Positions 9,288 through 20,584 of a stretch of 64,000 bases of DNA are shown here, piece by piece. The notes beneath the pieces were generated by a model. That model made no database searches. It worked only from the letters and a program-made list of their open reading frames with translations, and had not been told where the DNA came from. The DNA is from Thamnidium elegans (taxonomy: Eukaryota > Mucoromycota > Mucoromycetes > Mucorales > Mucoraceae), in NCBI GenBank assembly GCA_025201345.1, contig JAIXMG010000004.1, positions 1,390,042 through 1,454,041 of the forward strand, given 5' to 3'. The position numbers and the translations under genes are program-made. Numbering within the stretch: position 1 is the stretch's first letter; every line of letters starts with the position of its first letter.

Positions 9288-11810
9288 TTATTCTTCATCA
9301 TCTTCATCGCTATCAGGTCCAGTCATATCAATCATAGGCATGTCTAAATCCATATCTTCATCTTCATTAACAGCAATAGGTTTAGCCGTTTCTATTGTAG
9401 AAGATGCAACACTTTCAATGACAACAGACTCAACACTTTCAGTTACAGCATGTGTTGTTGTTTCTACAGGTTTTGTCTCAGCAGGCTTTGTCTCTTCAAC
9501 AACAGCTTCAAAGACGATTTCCTTTTCAACACGAGGTAAAGCAATGGGTGCAGCCATAGTAGGTAAAGTGACAGGTGTGATAGGAACTGATTTAATTACT
9601 TCTTTAGGTTGTTCTACAACTCTTTCTTTAATAGTTTCCTTTAAAATTTCTTGTTCCTCCTCCTCTTCTTCTTCTTCTTCTTGTTCTTGTTCTTCTTCTT
9701 CTTCGATTTCTTGAGCAGTAATAACTACAGAAGGCGAAGCCTTTGGTAAAACTCTTTGGATAGGAGGTAATCTAGCATGAGTGATTAAATCACAAACATT
9801 TAATCCCTTTCTACACAAGCTTTGAAGTTGGTGAGATTGATCGTTGACACCAGCAGCAAAGAGACGACTAGCATGAGGAAGAATACTAGCTTGCGTTTCG
9901 ATAGGATGTGAAATCGAAGCAATTAAGCATTGATAAAGTCCAGCCTTGACAAGAATAATTTCCTCGTCCGACATATTAGAAGGTTGAATCACTTGAATTA
10001 ATCTAGTCAATACTGTGCCATCCACAGCAGAACGTTGACCGTTTTCCATAGCAAAACCAAACACATCTAATAAACTAGCAAGTGTATCAAGTGCTGCAAC
10101 TTGAACCTCAGTAGATCTCGCAGAGATAAGTTTGGTGGATAAAGAATCTGAGTTGGTAAGTTCTGTCTTTCTCTTTTTATGTGATTTCTTTTGTTGACCT
10201 GATGTAATAGTGATACTGGATGCTTTGTGTTCGATTACTAAAAGATCTTGCAAGATGGAAGCAATCAATTGCTTATAAATACTTTCGGCAAATGCGTATC
10301 CGCACTTTTCTAAGCATAAAGATATTAATTTGTAGGTGGATACCTTCAATGTTTTCTTATTCTTGTGGTCGCTCAAAAGACGAAGTAAGATTCTAGAAAA
10401 GAGTTTACTGTAACGCATCATTTCTTGTCCAGAGCTACATATATAAATAGGTTAGTTAAATAAAATAAATATATTTTTTTTTTGTCTTTACCAGTATAAC
10501 AAACTAGTAAACATTTTACTGGTACTCAAGTGTAAAGCAGGAAGACACATCATTAATGTGAAAAATTCACTTTTATCTTTATAATCACGCATCTAATTGA
10601 AGAAAAGGATTAAGTATTTAATAATATTTTTAGTGCTATTACTTACCAGTGATCCTTCAAAAACATTATAAATACGACAAATAAGATCAACTAAATGAAC
10701 AACAGGAACACCAACAGCAATAGTTGTAGAAGTTCTAAAAAAAAAAAAAAATTACAAAAATGTTGTATAGAATAGAAACAAACAAACACTTACGTTAAAA
10801 AGGTAGAAATACATTCTTGTACAAGTTGAATTCTCTTGAGTAAAACAGGGAAAGCATCAACATAATCAGAAGAGACGGGAAGGAAAGGATATGATTTTGG
10901 TAATTCAGTCTCTTGGGTTTCTACGCAAAAAAAAAATCAATAAAAAAAATCAACATGGTTTCCTATTATTATAATACCTTCATCAATTGTATCGAAAAGT
11001 CTATTTAAACAATCATGAACTGATCCAATTAAACGTGATAAGCTATCTCTCCACGCATCTGCCATGTTTGCTTTACCACCAGCATGATATAATGAAACTA
11101 AACACTTGTTTGCCTCTTTAATTGTCTTATCGTCTAAATCTCTTGATCCATCCAAACAAGAGAGACAAAGCTGAAGTACAGGTTCAGAAATATGTCTAGC
11201 TGTGGAAGGGAAGCTTCTGACGTTACAGGTCAATGCTGAAAGAACAGTAGCTAATAAATCGTGTTTACGTCCTAACTGAAGTAAAAGTTGGTTGTAGCGT
11301 TGAAGGTTGGGTGTAGCAACTTCTCTTTGTAACTCGGGTTTATCGGCAGTATATGAAAATAAAAATGAAAGTGTTTGAATAGCTTCTTGGTGAATAATAA
11401 GAGGTTCGGATTTCTACAAAATAAAAATAAGTATCTAGCGTACGCGTATCTTTTATATTCGAAATATTTACACCAACAAAACCTAAAAGTTGTGCACTCC
11501 AAGCTTTCGCATTGTCAATAAGAAGAGCATGAGAGTTCTCGCAGGTAACTCGAATAAGTACAATACCACACCAACGAGCGGTAACAATTTTAGATTGTAA
11601 AAGAGAATTCAAACGAACGGTCCACTTTCTGTAAACAGAAGCTAATTCTTCGCTAGGTTCACGAGTTTCGGTGAACAAGCGATGATTAACAATGATATCC
11701 AAAACAAACGATAAGTTCTTGTGGATCAAGTTATCGCTTGACATGTACAAGCTAAGTACATTGCTTAATAACTGTGTATTCTTTGCAGCTGATGTCAGTT
11801 GAAAAGACAT
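9288..11810 (-). CDS. RIX1: Pre-rRNA processing protein RIX1 (PELP1 family)
   Basis: Six exons: 11810..11472, 11413..10978, 10920..10794, 10734..10647, 10592..10492, 10434..9288; 745 aa. The N-terminal helical-repeat region has the family pattern KWTVRLNSLLQSKIVTARWCGIVLIR and NAKAWSAQLLGF. The C-terminus is a long low-complexity tail with a Glu/Gln run (EEEEEQEQ), Pro/Val segments and an acidic end (DEDMDLDMPMIDM...DSDEDDEE), as in RIX1/PELP1. In yeast, RIX1 with IPI1 and IPI3 recruits the AAA ATPase Rea1 to pre-60S particles in the nucleoplasm. A basic KKRK-type stretch (about GQQKKSHKKRKTE) could be a nuclear signal. Frame closes at every junction. Length is close to that of the yeast protein. 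Confidence 0.88.
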
Positions 11811-14785
11811 TTTTTATGTATATATATATGTGTAGTATGTACTGGAAACACTTTTTTTTTTTTTTACAAAGTTGACATGGTTTTTTCTGCTAGAAAAAAT
11901 AATTCAAAATTGGATAAGCCACTACGGAAAAAAGTAAATCAGTCACCCTTTTGACACATTTTGCATTATCGCTTTTTTTTTTTTTTTACTTGAAAAAACT
12001 AAGGTACTCTTACTTTCATTTTTGTAGCACGGTGTAATAATAATAATTTTTTTTTACAAGGAGATCGCAAAGCGACTCTGATGTTTATTAGTGAAATTTT
12101 GAAGTCACATTAGTGTAATAATAATAAAAAAAGACATGCAATATTTTCTGACATGAATATGACGATTAACGTTTTTTTTTGTTTGCACAACGCATTTTTT
12201 AAAACTAGTTTATTTCATGTATATTATGTAAATAGGCTATGTATAATACTTGCAATAAATATGTAACCATACAAAGTAACAATGAAAATCCTCATCTATT
12301 CCACGTTTATTATACATGCGTTAAGGTAATACCGTATGAAAAAAATAATATTTTACGCATGATTTATCGGCTGCAGTTGAAATTCGTCCCGGCCGATTGT
12401 TCACCTTTTTGTTCTAGTTCTAAAAAGACAGCTCCCCCTTTTTTTTATAGAAAAAAAAAACTGTTCATAAGGGGTTACTTTCTGCCCAAAAAGAAAAACT
12501 TTTTGCAGAAACTTTAAAAAGACTAAAATTCTGCCACTGTAAAAACTCGGGTAAATAAAGGGGGGAAGAAAAAATTCTATTCGTTTTATGTCCGGAACAA
12601 GCATAATTCGTATCCATTTTGACGTACCTAATTTAGCTCGCTATTGCCTTTTTTTTACTATCCGTGACACGATCTGAATCTTTACTAGTTTTTTTTTAAA
12701 AAAAAATTATGGGTGCCGGGGTGAACATATAAAGAGGGTACCGATACTCAGAAAAAAAAAAGAAGGTGTTCCACAATTATTTGCTTTTTTTTCGTTATTG
12801 TTATTGTTATTAAAGTGTCAAGATTAAATGTTTAAGGAGAAAGAGAGAGAGAGAGAGGGGGGGGGGTTTATTATGCTACGGTTATATTAAAAAATAAAAA
12901 AAAGAGAGAGGGGTAAAGGTCTTTTATGGGATAAAGCGAGATGTGGGATCCGGTATACCCACTCCTACGGGGAGAAATGACGAAACACTTGCAAAAGGAA
13001 AGTATTATTCCTTATCCTAGTTACACTAAAATAATATAATTTTGATGAAACGATGATTTTTTTTAATATTCTCGAGTATCTATAACGCACACAAATAAAT
13101 GCTATAATAATAAAAGGGATCAAACAATTTTAATTATATCAGTAGGTTCCATGATCCGCCGAGTAAAATATTTACTTGTTTTTTTGGCATTGATGCGCAT
13201 ACTTTGATCCGAATCTTTCTCTGCGTTGTTTCACAGAAAGTTACCTGTCATTTTTTTTTTTCCAGTAATATTATAAAAGCAATTCAACCTTAATTTGGTG
13301 TGTGAATAACAATCACCACAGATATAAAAATGGTAACACACTTCTCATGTAACTATATCAAGCCAATAAAACTACCTTTACATGTACACCTTTTTATTTT
13401 TATTTTTTTTACAAAAGTGTGGCAGTGCGCCTTAAATCCTTTTGCCTAGATCAACAGTAGTTTTTTTTTATATTCCACGAATTCCAGCAAAAAAAATGAG
13501 TTGCGATTACCCCTTATATAAAAAAAAGCCTGTTTTTTTTCGTACTCCTCCCCCATTTTTTTCTGCGCTTTTTTTTTATAAGAAAAAAAAGAACAAAAAG
13601 GTACGGGTCCAGAATATTCATTTTTTTTTAATAGAAAAAAAAAAATATATATAATATATGCTAAAACTTTTTAAGAAGTGTGCTTCAAAAAGTGATCCGG
13701 TTTGGGGATAGTTTTAAGGTACGAATTAAATTTGTAAATGGAACCGACTAGGCAGCGCACAAAGATTTCACAAGTGTGTGATACCATTCTTTTTAGCCGA
13801 TATTCTACTTCAATTGATGTAACAATAAAAGACCATTGAACCTCTTACTTTTTTACTTTTTTTTTACGTAATTTTTTTAATCAAATCAGCTGCAGTAATG
13901 TAGGAGATCCAATAAATGTGTATACACTTTTTTTTTTTTTTTTTTTTAATAATCGGGAATCATTGAGGTCAAGGCGCTTTTTCATGTTGTGCACCCCAAC
14001 TCTATATTGTTTCTTACGTATATTTTTTTTGCTGTTGATGCCCAAGACAATGATAAAAATCCCCCAAAAACGATCTTATCTCCGCCCAACAAAGTGTACC
14101 CTGTTCACCCGAAAAAAAAAGTGTAATACGAGGTCGGATAAAGAAAAAAATGCATTATTCAAAGAAATCTTTGTAAAATTTTGTTTCAAATGTTAAATAT
14201 GCTTTTTTGTGCATTGTTTAGAACGTAACACTGTGATTGGGAAAAAAAAATTGTATAATGGTGTCCCTTTTTTTTTTTTTTTTATTTAATAAAGTGGTTG
14301 TACCTTGGGGAATTATACAGAAAATCACAAGTCAAATGTACAACCAATTTATTGTATAGACTGCACTGGTTTATTAAGGAAAACTCAGATTGAAAATAAC
14401 TCTTTCAGGCACAATGACAGTACTTTGGATTTACTAATTTATATAAAACCAATTAGCAGAAAAAAATTTGAAGCACGGTGGATGATTTTATACTAGTTAG
14501 GACCTTTACCTAGCTAAACCTTCTACCGCGTGTTGAAAACGAAGCTTGGGGGGCCACTTTATGAAAAAGTATAGTATCTCTTTTTTTTTGATTGCCAGCA
14601 AAAAGGGACAATAAAAAAGCGGTTCCCCTGTTTGTTAGCTGAACGAACACAGTGTAACAAAAAAAAAATTGAGTTAAATTGGGTTTCTTTATTGGGAAAT
14701 CTTGTACGTTATTATCTTCTGTTGTTTAAAAAATAACGGGTAACTTCATCATTTTGTTAATGAAGAACACCGATTACAAATTTTG
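11811..14785. other. Gene-poor region between RIX1 and the DPBB protein gene
   Basis: About 3 kb, AT-rich and dominated by A and T runs. The open frames present are short and compositionally biased (Phe/Lys-rich). There is no recognisable protein, tRNA or transposon end. A short (GA)n-(G)n tract lies near 12841-12868. The right part should contain the upstream region of the DPBB gene. I see nothing further that I can support. Confidence 0.4.
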
Positions 14786-14793
14786 TATATAAA
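14786..14793 (+). promoter_or_regulatory. Probable TATA box of the DPBB gene
   Basis: TATATAAA about 115 bp upstream of the ATG at 14907, followed by CT-rich DNA up to the start codon. Position and sequence suit a regulated fungal promoter; not proven. Confidence 0.5.
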
Positions 14794-14906
14794 GGAGCTG
14801 AATTTCGCGTAATCCCCAATTTTTTTTTCTTTATACAAACTCATTTTCTATACTTTTTTTTTCTACCTTTCCTCCTTTTTTTTAAAAAAGAAAAACCAGA
14901 TTAAAA

Positions 14907-15755
14907 ATGCAACTCTCTAAATCTTGTATCTTTGTAGCTCTTTTAGCTGTTGTCAGTAAGGTTGCAGCAAAGAGCTGTGAATTATCTTATGAAGATGCCG
15001 AAATCAGAGCTTCCAGCACACACCTCAGAATTCGTGGTGATTCTTATGTATTCGACAAAAGTTGTAAGCCTGCCAGCGGTGACATTACAACCACCGTTTA
15101 TCTCGAAACCAAGAAAAAGGTTTCATTCAAACACGGTAATACCGTTCATTCTGGTGATAAATGTACTATTACTGCTAAATGGTATAATGTTCCCAAGTCA
15201 TACAACTCTGGTAAAAATACCCAAATTTATATTCCTTTCAAATCAATGAAGGAAATTAGGTGTAACAAGGACGGTTCTAAGCATTCTACCAAGAAGAGTA
15301 AGACTACCACCAAGAAGAAGACCACCACCAAGAGAAAGACCACTACCAAGAAGAAGACTACCACCAAGAAGAAGACTACCACCAAGAAGAAGACCACCAC
15401 CAAGAAGAAGACCACTACCAAGAAGAAGACTACCGCTGCTTCTTCTTCCGGTGGATACCAAGGCAAAGCTACCTTCTTTACTCCTAATCAAGGTGCCTGT
15501 GGTGATTGGAACGACAACAATGATTTGATTGCTGCTATCAGTGGTAGTCTCTACGGTTCTTTCAGCAAAAAGTCTTCTTACTGTGACAGAAAGGTCAGAG
15601 TAACCAACAAGGATAACGGCAAGAGTGTTACTGTCACTGTTAAGGATGGTTGCCCTAGTTGTGATAAGACTCATATCGATCTTTCTCCTGCTGCCTTTGG
15701 TCAAATTGGTGCTTTCGATAAGGGTATCCTTAAGGTTCAATGGAACTTCCTCTAA
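14907..15755 (+). CDS. Secreted double-psi beta-barrel (RlpA/expansin-like) protein with Lys/Thr repeats
   Basis: Single exon, 282 aa. Residues 1-21 are a signal peptide (hydrophobic FVALLAVVSKVAA). Then comes a Cys-containing N-terminal domain of about 100 residues. From about residue 127 to 176 runs a perfect-looking six-residue repeat (TTTKKK, about eight units, encoded by an 18-bp repeat). The C-terminal about 100 residues form a double-psi beta-barrel: GKATFFTPNQGACG, then VTVKDGCPSC and HIDLSPAAFGQIG, where the Asp of the HIDLS motif and the DGCP motif are typical of RlpA-like, barwin-related and expansin-like folds. Such proteins loosen or bind cell-wall polysaccharide. The Lys/Thr linker is strongly cationic and a likely O-mannosylation target. 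The gene stands alone in a gene-poor region. Confidence 0.88.
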   Translation: MQLSKSCIFVALLAVVSKVAAKSCELSYEDAEIRASSTHLRIRGDSYVFDKSCKPASGDITTTVYLETKKKVSFKHGNTVHSGDKCTITAKWYNVPKSYNSGKNTQIYIPFKSMKEIRCNKDGSKHSTKKSKTTTKKKTTTKRKTTTKKKTTTKKKTTTKKKTTTKKKTTTKKKTTAASSSGGYQGKATFFTPNQGACGDWNDNNDLIAAISGSLYGSFSKKSSYCDRKVRVTNKDNGKSVTVTVKDGCPSCDKTHIDLSPAAFGQIGAFDKGILKVQWNFL

Positions 15756-17739
15756 ACAACTGGACCTTTTTTTAAATAGTATTCATTCCTCTCATTTGTC
15801 TTTTGTAAAGTAAAAAAAAAAATAACTCGTTATATATATATGAGTTGACCTCATATTTTTAGACAGTATACATTCTCCATTCCCTATATCCCCCCCACCT
15901 TTTTTTTTCTTTTTGTCTTTTATTACCTCTCTTCCTATATTCATCCATTCGATTGTGACCTTTTGTACGCACACTCTTACCTTTTAGTACATATAATACA
16001 CATTTTTAAACTACTCCCCATTACTCTTTTTTTTTTTTTTTTTTCTTCCCCGCAAAATATTATATATTCACGATTAGAGAAATATTATAATAATAAATAA
16101 AAAAAAAAATTGATAAAATACTTCTTGGTAATAATAATGACTGAAACCAATAAACTATTCACTTTGCGCTCCCAAATTGTCATGCTTAGTGTAGCCTTTT
16201 GTGACAAAAGAAAAAGAAAATCTAGCTAAATTTACCAATCATTTCTCCTTATTGGTACTATTCAGTTACTAATAATAGTAGGTGCAATTGAAAATCTGGA
16301 ACGATGAGAAAAGCCACGACTTCTGACGAGGCAAAAAAGTGGCTCAAATACACAACATAAATTTTCCATAGTTTCTTTTTATTTAATTGAACACTCAAAA
16401 AAAAAAAAAAATGATATTCGTACGTTTATTAAAAAAAAAAAAAAAACTAGTTTTGTGTACATGAATAAAATACTACTTTTTTCTTTTGATCCCTTCAACA
16501 AGTATATTTTCCCGGTGTAGCACACAGTTAAAAATATAAAAGTAGCTGAGTCAAATGAAAGGTGTATATTCAGCGTGTGTATGTGTGTATGTTTATGCGG
16601 TGAAAAAAGTAAAATAAAAATTCAAGGTCCCCGTTTTATTCAAGAGGCTTTTTAAACTTTTTCTCAGTAAATGCACTTTATCAAAAATACGCGCACGATA
16701 CCACACCACTCTAATTAAAGCATGTGAGGTCACAAGTGCCTGGGGGGGGGGGGCTCTGTTGCTTTCAAAGCATTAGTATAATACGTGAGAAAAATTATAT
16801 GTTACCTTTTTCGCTTCATCTGTCAAATTTGTTAAATAAAAACGTGTTTGCTTTTTTTGGAAAAAAATAAATAAACCTGCTGACTTCTTTATTGTCAGAG
16901 CTTTTGTACCCGCCGGTTTTCAAAAATCATGCCAGCAGTAAGGGGGAAAAGAAAATTGATTATATAAAAACACTTGAAAGAATGGTTATATATATATACA
17001 TTAATAGCTTTTATATCTGATCCGACTCCAAAAGCTGTGTAGCCTTTATTTTATAAAATGAAATAGAGTAAAAGAGGAATAGCGAGTTTCTGTATTTTGC
17101 AAATTAAACCCAATAGGATCCGCAATAATAGATCACGTTGAAGTACATTAACATTTGATAATTTTACCTCCAGTACTCCTTCTCCTTTACTGATGCCGTA
17201 GAATTCAATATCAAAAAGTATATTTTATTATTGAAGACGCTCACTTTTTACCAGTGAAAAGGAATTATGTTTTTTTATTAGCGAACAAAATAAGTAAATA
17301 GGAGATATAGTAAGATTAAGGAAAAATAAATGTTGAAAAAAAAAGACAGAACAGGTATTTGTGAAACCATAATAACAACTTTATAAAATACAAACCTGTA
17401 TATCTTTGCATGTTCTAAACGGAAAAATGGGAAGAAGTTTTCTCGCTTTGTATGTATGCACTTGGCTTGAATTGTGCTTCCTTATGACTATAATAATTCA
17501 TAATATAAAGTATTTGTACCGGTTATATATAAAGAACAAATGTATATTTCAGCCTAAAATAGTGTATCCCATACCGTGTAAAAAATTAACGTAGTTCTTG
17601 CTGGTAGCATATATAAAAGTATCAAAAATTTGTTTCGCATAAATTGCATCAACGTTATTTAAATAGGCGCAAATATTAAGCATAAAAAAGTGCTGCATAA
17701 AAACCTTGATTGTCTTTTCTTTACCATTTTACAGTAACG

Positions 17740-17776
<37 letters not shown>

Positions 17777-19843
17777 AATCATTCACACCAAAAAAATATT
17801 CTTCTTCTCGCCTTGAATCTACTATCCGCTGCTTAGATAATATCGACTGCGTCTAAAGACTGGTTACTTTAATACTAGAATGAACCCGGTAATTTATAAG
17901 CGTCATTAAAAAGTACATCTTTACATATATTAACTCTCAACAAAAAAAGATATTTTTAAACGTACTCATTAACTACACGTCGGAATGCTGGATAAAGTTT
18001 TGATTTAATTGACCGGAATAAATCTTTTTTTTTTTTTTTTTTTTGATAGATGAAAATTGGCTTTCAAAATGCCGGGTAGAAAAAAAAAAAAGGGCCTGAT
18101 CCCGCTCTAGAATTTACATCTATGGGGACAGATTGATGATCAGTGATAAGAGAGTACGTGAAAGCGATTATCATCTTAGTATTTGATGTTATACAGCGTA
18201 CTACTCATAGTTAGAAACCTGCAGCATCCAATAAAGACAGCAGAAATAATTGCAACAAAGCATCTGATATGATGCAAATAAGCCACTACTCTTTTGTACT
18301 TCCCGAAAAAAAAATTTTTTTTTGTTCCATCAAAATACGTGTTTAGATGATGTAAAGTATAGTAGTAGTTACGTCAAAGCACGCTACTACTACTCGCAAA
18401 AAAAAACACGCTTAATTAATTGTCATATATAACACGAAAGCTAATTTATCCATAATTAAAATAATAGTATAGTGTATAAATGCATTGCATCATGTAGAGT
18501 GTAGTTTTAATATGACTTTTTTAGATTATGACACATCTATTTTTACCTAGTTTTCATATTCAAATAATTAAATTTCTTTTTTTCAAACAGAGAATCTCCT
18601 TTGGATTACGAACTATTCCTATCATCAACTAAAAAGTTAAACATAAAAAAAATTCTTTACTATGATTTGCCAAGTGTAGCTTTCTTTGAATAAAATGTAA
18701 AAAAAAAAAAGGGGATCTCCGATATTAAAACCTTTTTTCATGTTTTAAGGTTATAAAGGGGGGTAAGAAATAAAGTTATATAGTATTGATTTTTACTTTA
18801 TATAGAGTTATAAAAGTATATGTATTTGATACTTTTAAAGGTTAAAACCGAAAAAAAAGTTACAAGGATATAGTTCAAGGAATAGGTTGTTTCTAGGAAT
18901 TACTATTACATAAAACTCTAATTTTTTGCTGTTGTTGTAAACTCAGTGAGAGTACGTCGCTATTAAAAAGAAAACACCAATCAATTGATATTGTTGATTT
19001 CCACCGAGTCAAAAAAAAAAAAAAAAAAAGATATATCAAACATGTCCAAATACGAAAAAGTCAATTGATGTGATGATGATGGTAAAAAAAAAAAAGACAA
19101 CTTTAATAATATAATAATAATTGTAATATAGAAGAAGAATACCCTCATTAGTGAAAAAACGAGTTATCATATTATTATTAAGACATATTATTAAAAAGAC
19201 TTTTTTTTCTTTTTCTTTTTCTTGTTGATCTCATGTTGCCCTGATAAAATATATATAATAAACCCTATTTTATAAGAGAAAGATAAAACAATCATATAAG
19301 TTAGTCAAGACGATATACATATAAAATATTACTATAGGTTTTTTTTAACACTTCTTTTTTTCTAATTTTTTTTTTGAGAGACACAATTTTCTTTTTTCAC
19401 ACACACTCTTTTCTTTTTCTTTTTCTTTTTAAAAAAAACAACCTATAAATACAAGAAATCATAGTTAGTAATCTGTAAAATAAGAAGGAGATTTTTTTTT
19501 TAGCGAGAAGACCAATCTATAAAAAGAGCCATGAAAAAAAAAACATTTTTTCGACACTAATAAGTCATGGGGTACACGCTTTTGTGTGGGTTTAGAAGAA
19601 GGTGAAAAAGATCACACTTCCTCAAGTTTGTATAGTAAAGTTTATCGCATTAGAGTATTGAAATATCAACACAGAAAAATTGATATAAAAAATATGAAAA
19701 GAGAATGGGGGAGAGGAAAAGGTGCAATAAAAAAATGGGGTGTTGTGTGTGTGGGTGGTGGTGGTGGTGGGGGGTTTTTTTGGTGTATATATATAGTGGG
19801 AAAAAAAAAGGGTTGTAAAAAAAAAGAGGGGGATCCATCATCT
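15756..19843. other. Long gene-poor region 3' of the bZIP gene
   Basis: About 4.1 kb without a supportable gene on either strand. It contains many T/A runs (17742-17772), a G run (16742-16753), TG repeats (16575-16592) and trinucleotide TAA/TTA runs. Both flanking genes end here (the DPBB gene from the left, bZIP from the right), so it is not a promoter of either. No tRNA or transposon terminus was found by eye. Confidence 0.4.
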
Positions 19844-20584
19844 TCAAATTGCTATTGTTGTTGTATTTGTTGTATTTGTTGTTGATTTGCTGTATCTTAA
19901 TAATGCTTTGTGAGTATCGGCAAGTTGTCTTTCCAATTCTAAAATTCGAACTCTGCTTCTTTTTTCTTTAGCTTCAATGTTGGCACGTTCACTCTCAGCT
20001 ACAGCAGCGCGTAACTTTAAACGTTCATTATCAGTTTCCAAATCTAGCACTCGTTTTTCTAAGCTGTCCATCTTCTGTGCCTTACGTTGACGAGATCTTC
20101 TAGCAGCATCGGTATTTCTTTGTCGTTTTAAAACTACCAAGTCTTGAGTATCATCTATCGATTCACTTCTTTCACGCTTGTTGTTATTGTTGTCATCGTT
20201 GTTATTATTATTAGTTGTAGTTGTATCTTGGTTATATTGAATGGATCCCAATAATGTGAGTGCCTTAATAAATGGTTGAAGATCAATTGAGGTCTTGGAT
20301 ATATCTTGAGGTAACATTTTGGGAGTTTCCATAGGAGAAAGAGGTTCGTATTTCATTAATGGAGTAGAGAGGTCTAAAAGAGGGTCCATACGAGGAGTAC
20401 ATTCAGAAATTGGTGGAGAAGCCATCATCATTAGACCCGGAGTAAGAGCAGGAGAGAGCATATCAAAGGGTTTATTATCAACAGCACTTGGTAATAATAT
20501 TCCCGATTGACGGAGATCACTTTCTAACCAATCATCCAAAGAATCAAGGTTAATAAGGTCATTGTTGTTAATTATAGAAGTCAT
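19844..20584 (-). CDS. bZIP transcription factor, GCN4/CPC1-like
   Basis: Single exon, 246 aa. The basic region KRQRNTDAARRSRQRKAQKM (153-172) has the NTxAARRSR core of Gcn4/Cpc1 factors. It is followed by a leucine-zipper heptad pattern (L175, V179/L182, L189 onward). The N-terminal part has acidic-hydrophobic segments (DSLDDWLES, DPLLDL) that could activate transcription, several Ser/Thr-Pro sites, and Asn runs (119-135). Gcn4-type proteins bind TGACTC-like sites and induce amino-acid biosynthesis genes on starvation. In yeast this is controlled by upstream ORFs, but I find no ATG in the first 230 nt upstream of the start here. It could be another bZIP of the same basic-region class. The C-terminus is a Thr/Asn repeat. 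Confidence 0.72.
   Translation of the reverse strand: MTSIINNNDLINLDSLDDWLESDLRQSGILLPSAVDNKPFDMLSPALTPGLMMMASPPISECTPRMDPLLDLSTPLMKYEPLSPMETPKMLPQDISKTSIDLQPFIKALTLLGSIQYNQDTTTTNNNNNDDNNNNKRERSESIDDTQDLVVLKRQRNTDAARRSRQRKAQKMDSLEKRVLDLETDNERLKLRAAVAESERANIEAKEKRSRVRILELERQLADTHKALLRYSKSTTNTTNTTTIAI

Noticed and set aside
12239..14496. Several 60-90 codon frames in the region after RIX1
   Set aside because: They are rich in Phe and Lys from T and A runs and lack codon bias, splice partners or motifs.
15243..15740. 165-codon antisense frame opposite the DPBB gene
   Set aside because: It mirrors the Lys/Thr repeat as Leu/Val/Gly runs; the plus strand has a signal peptide and conserved domain.
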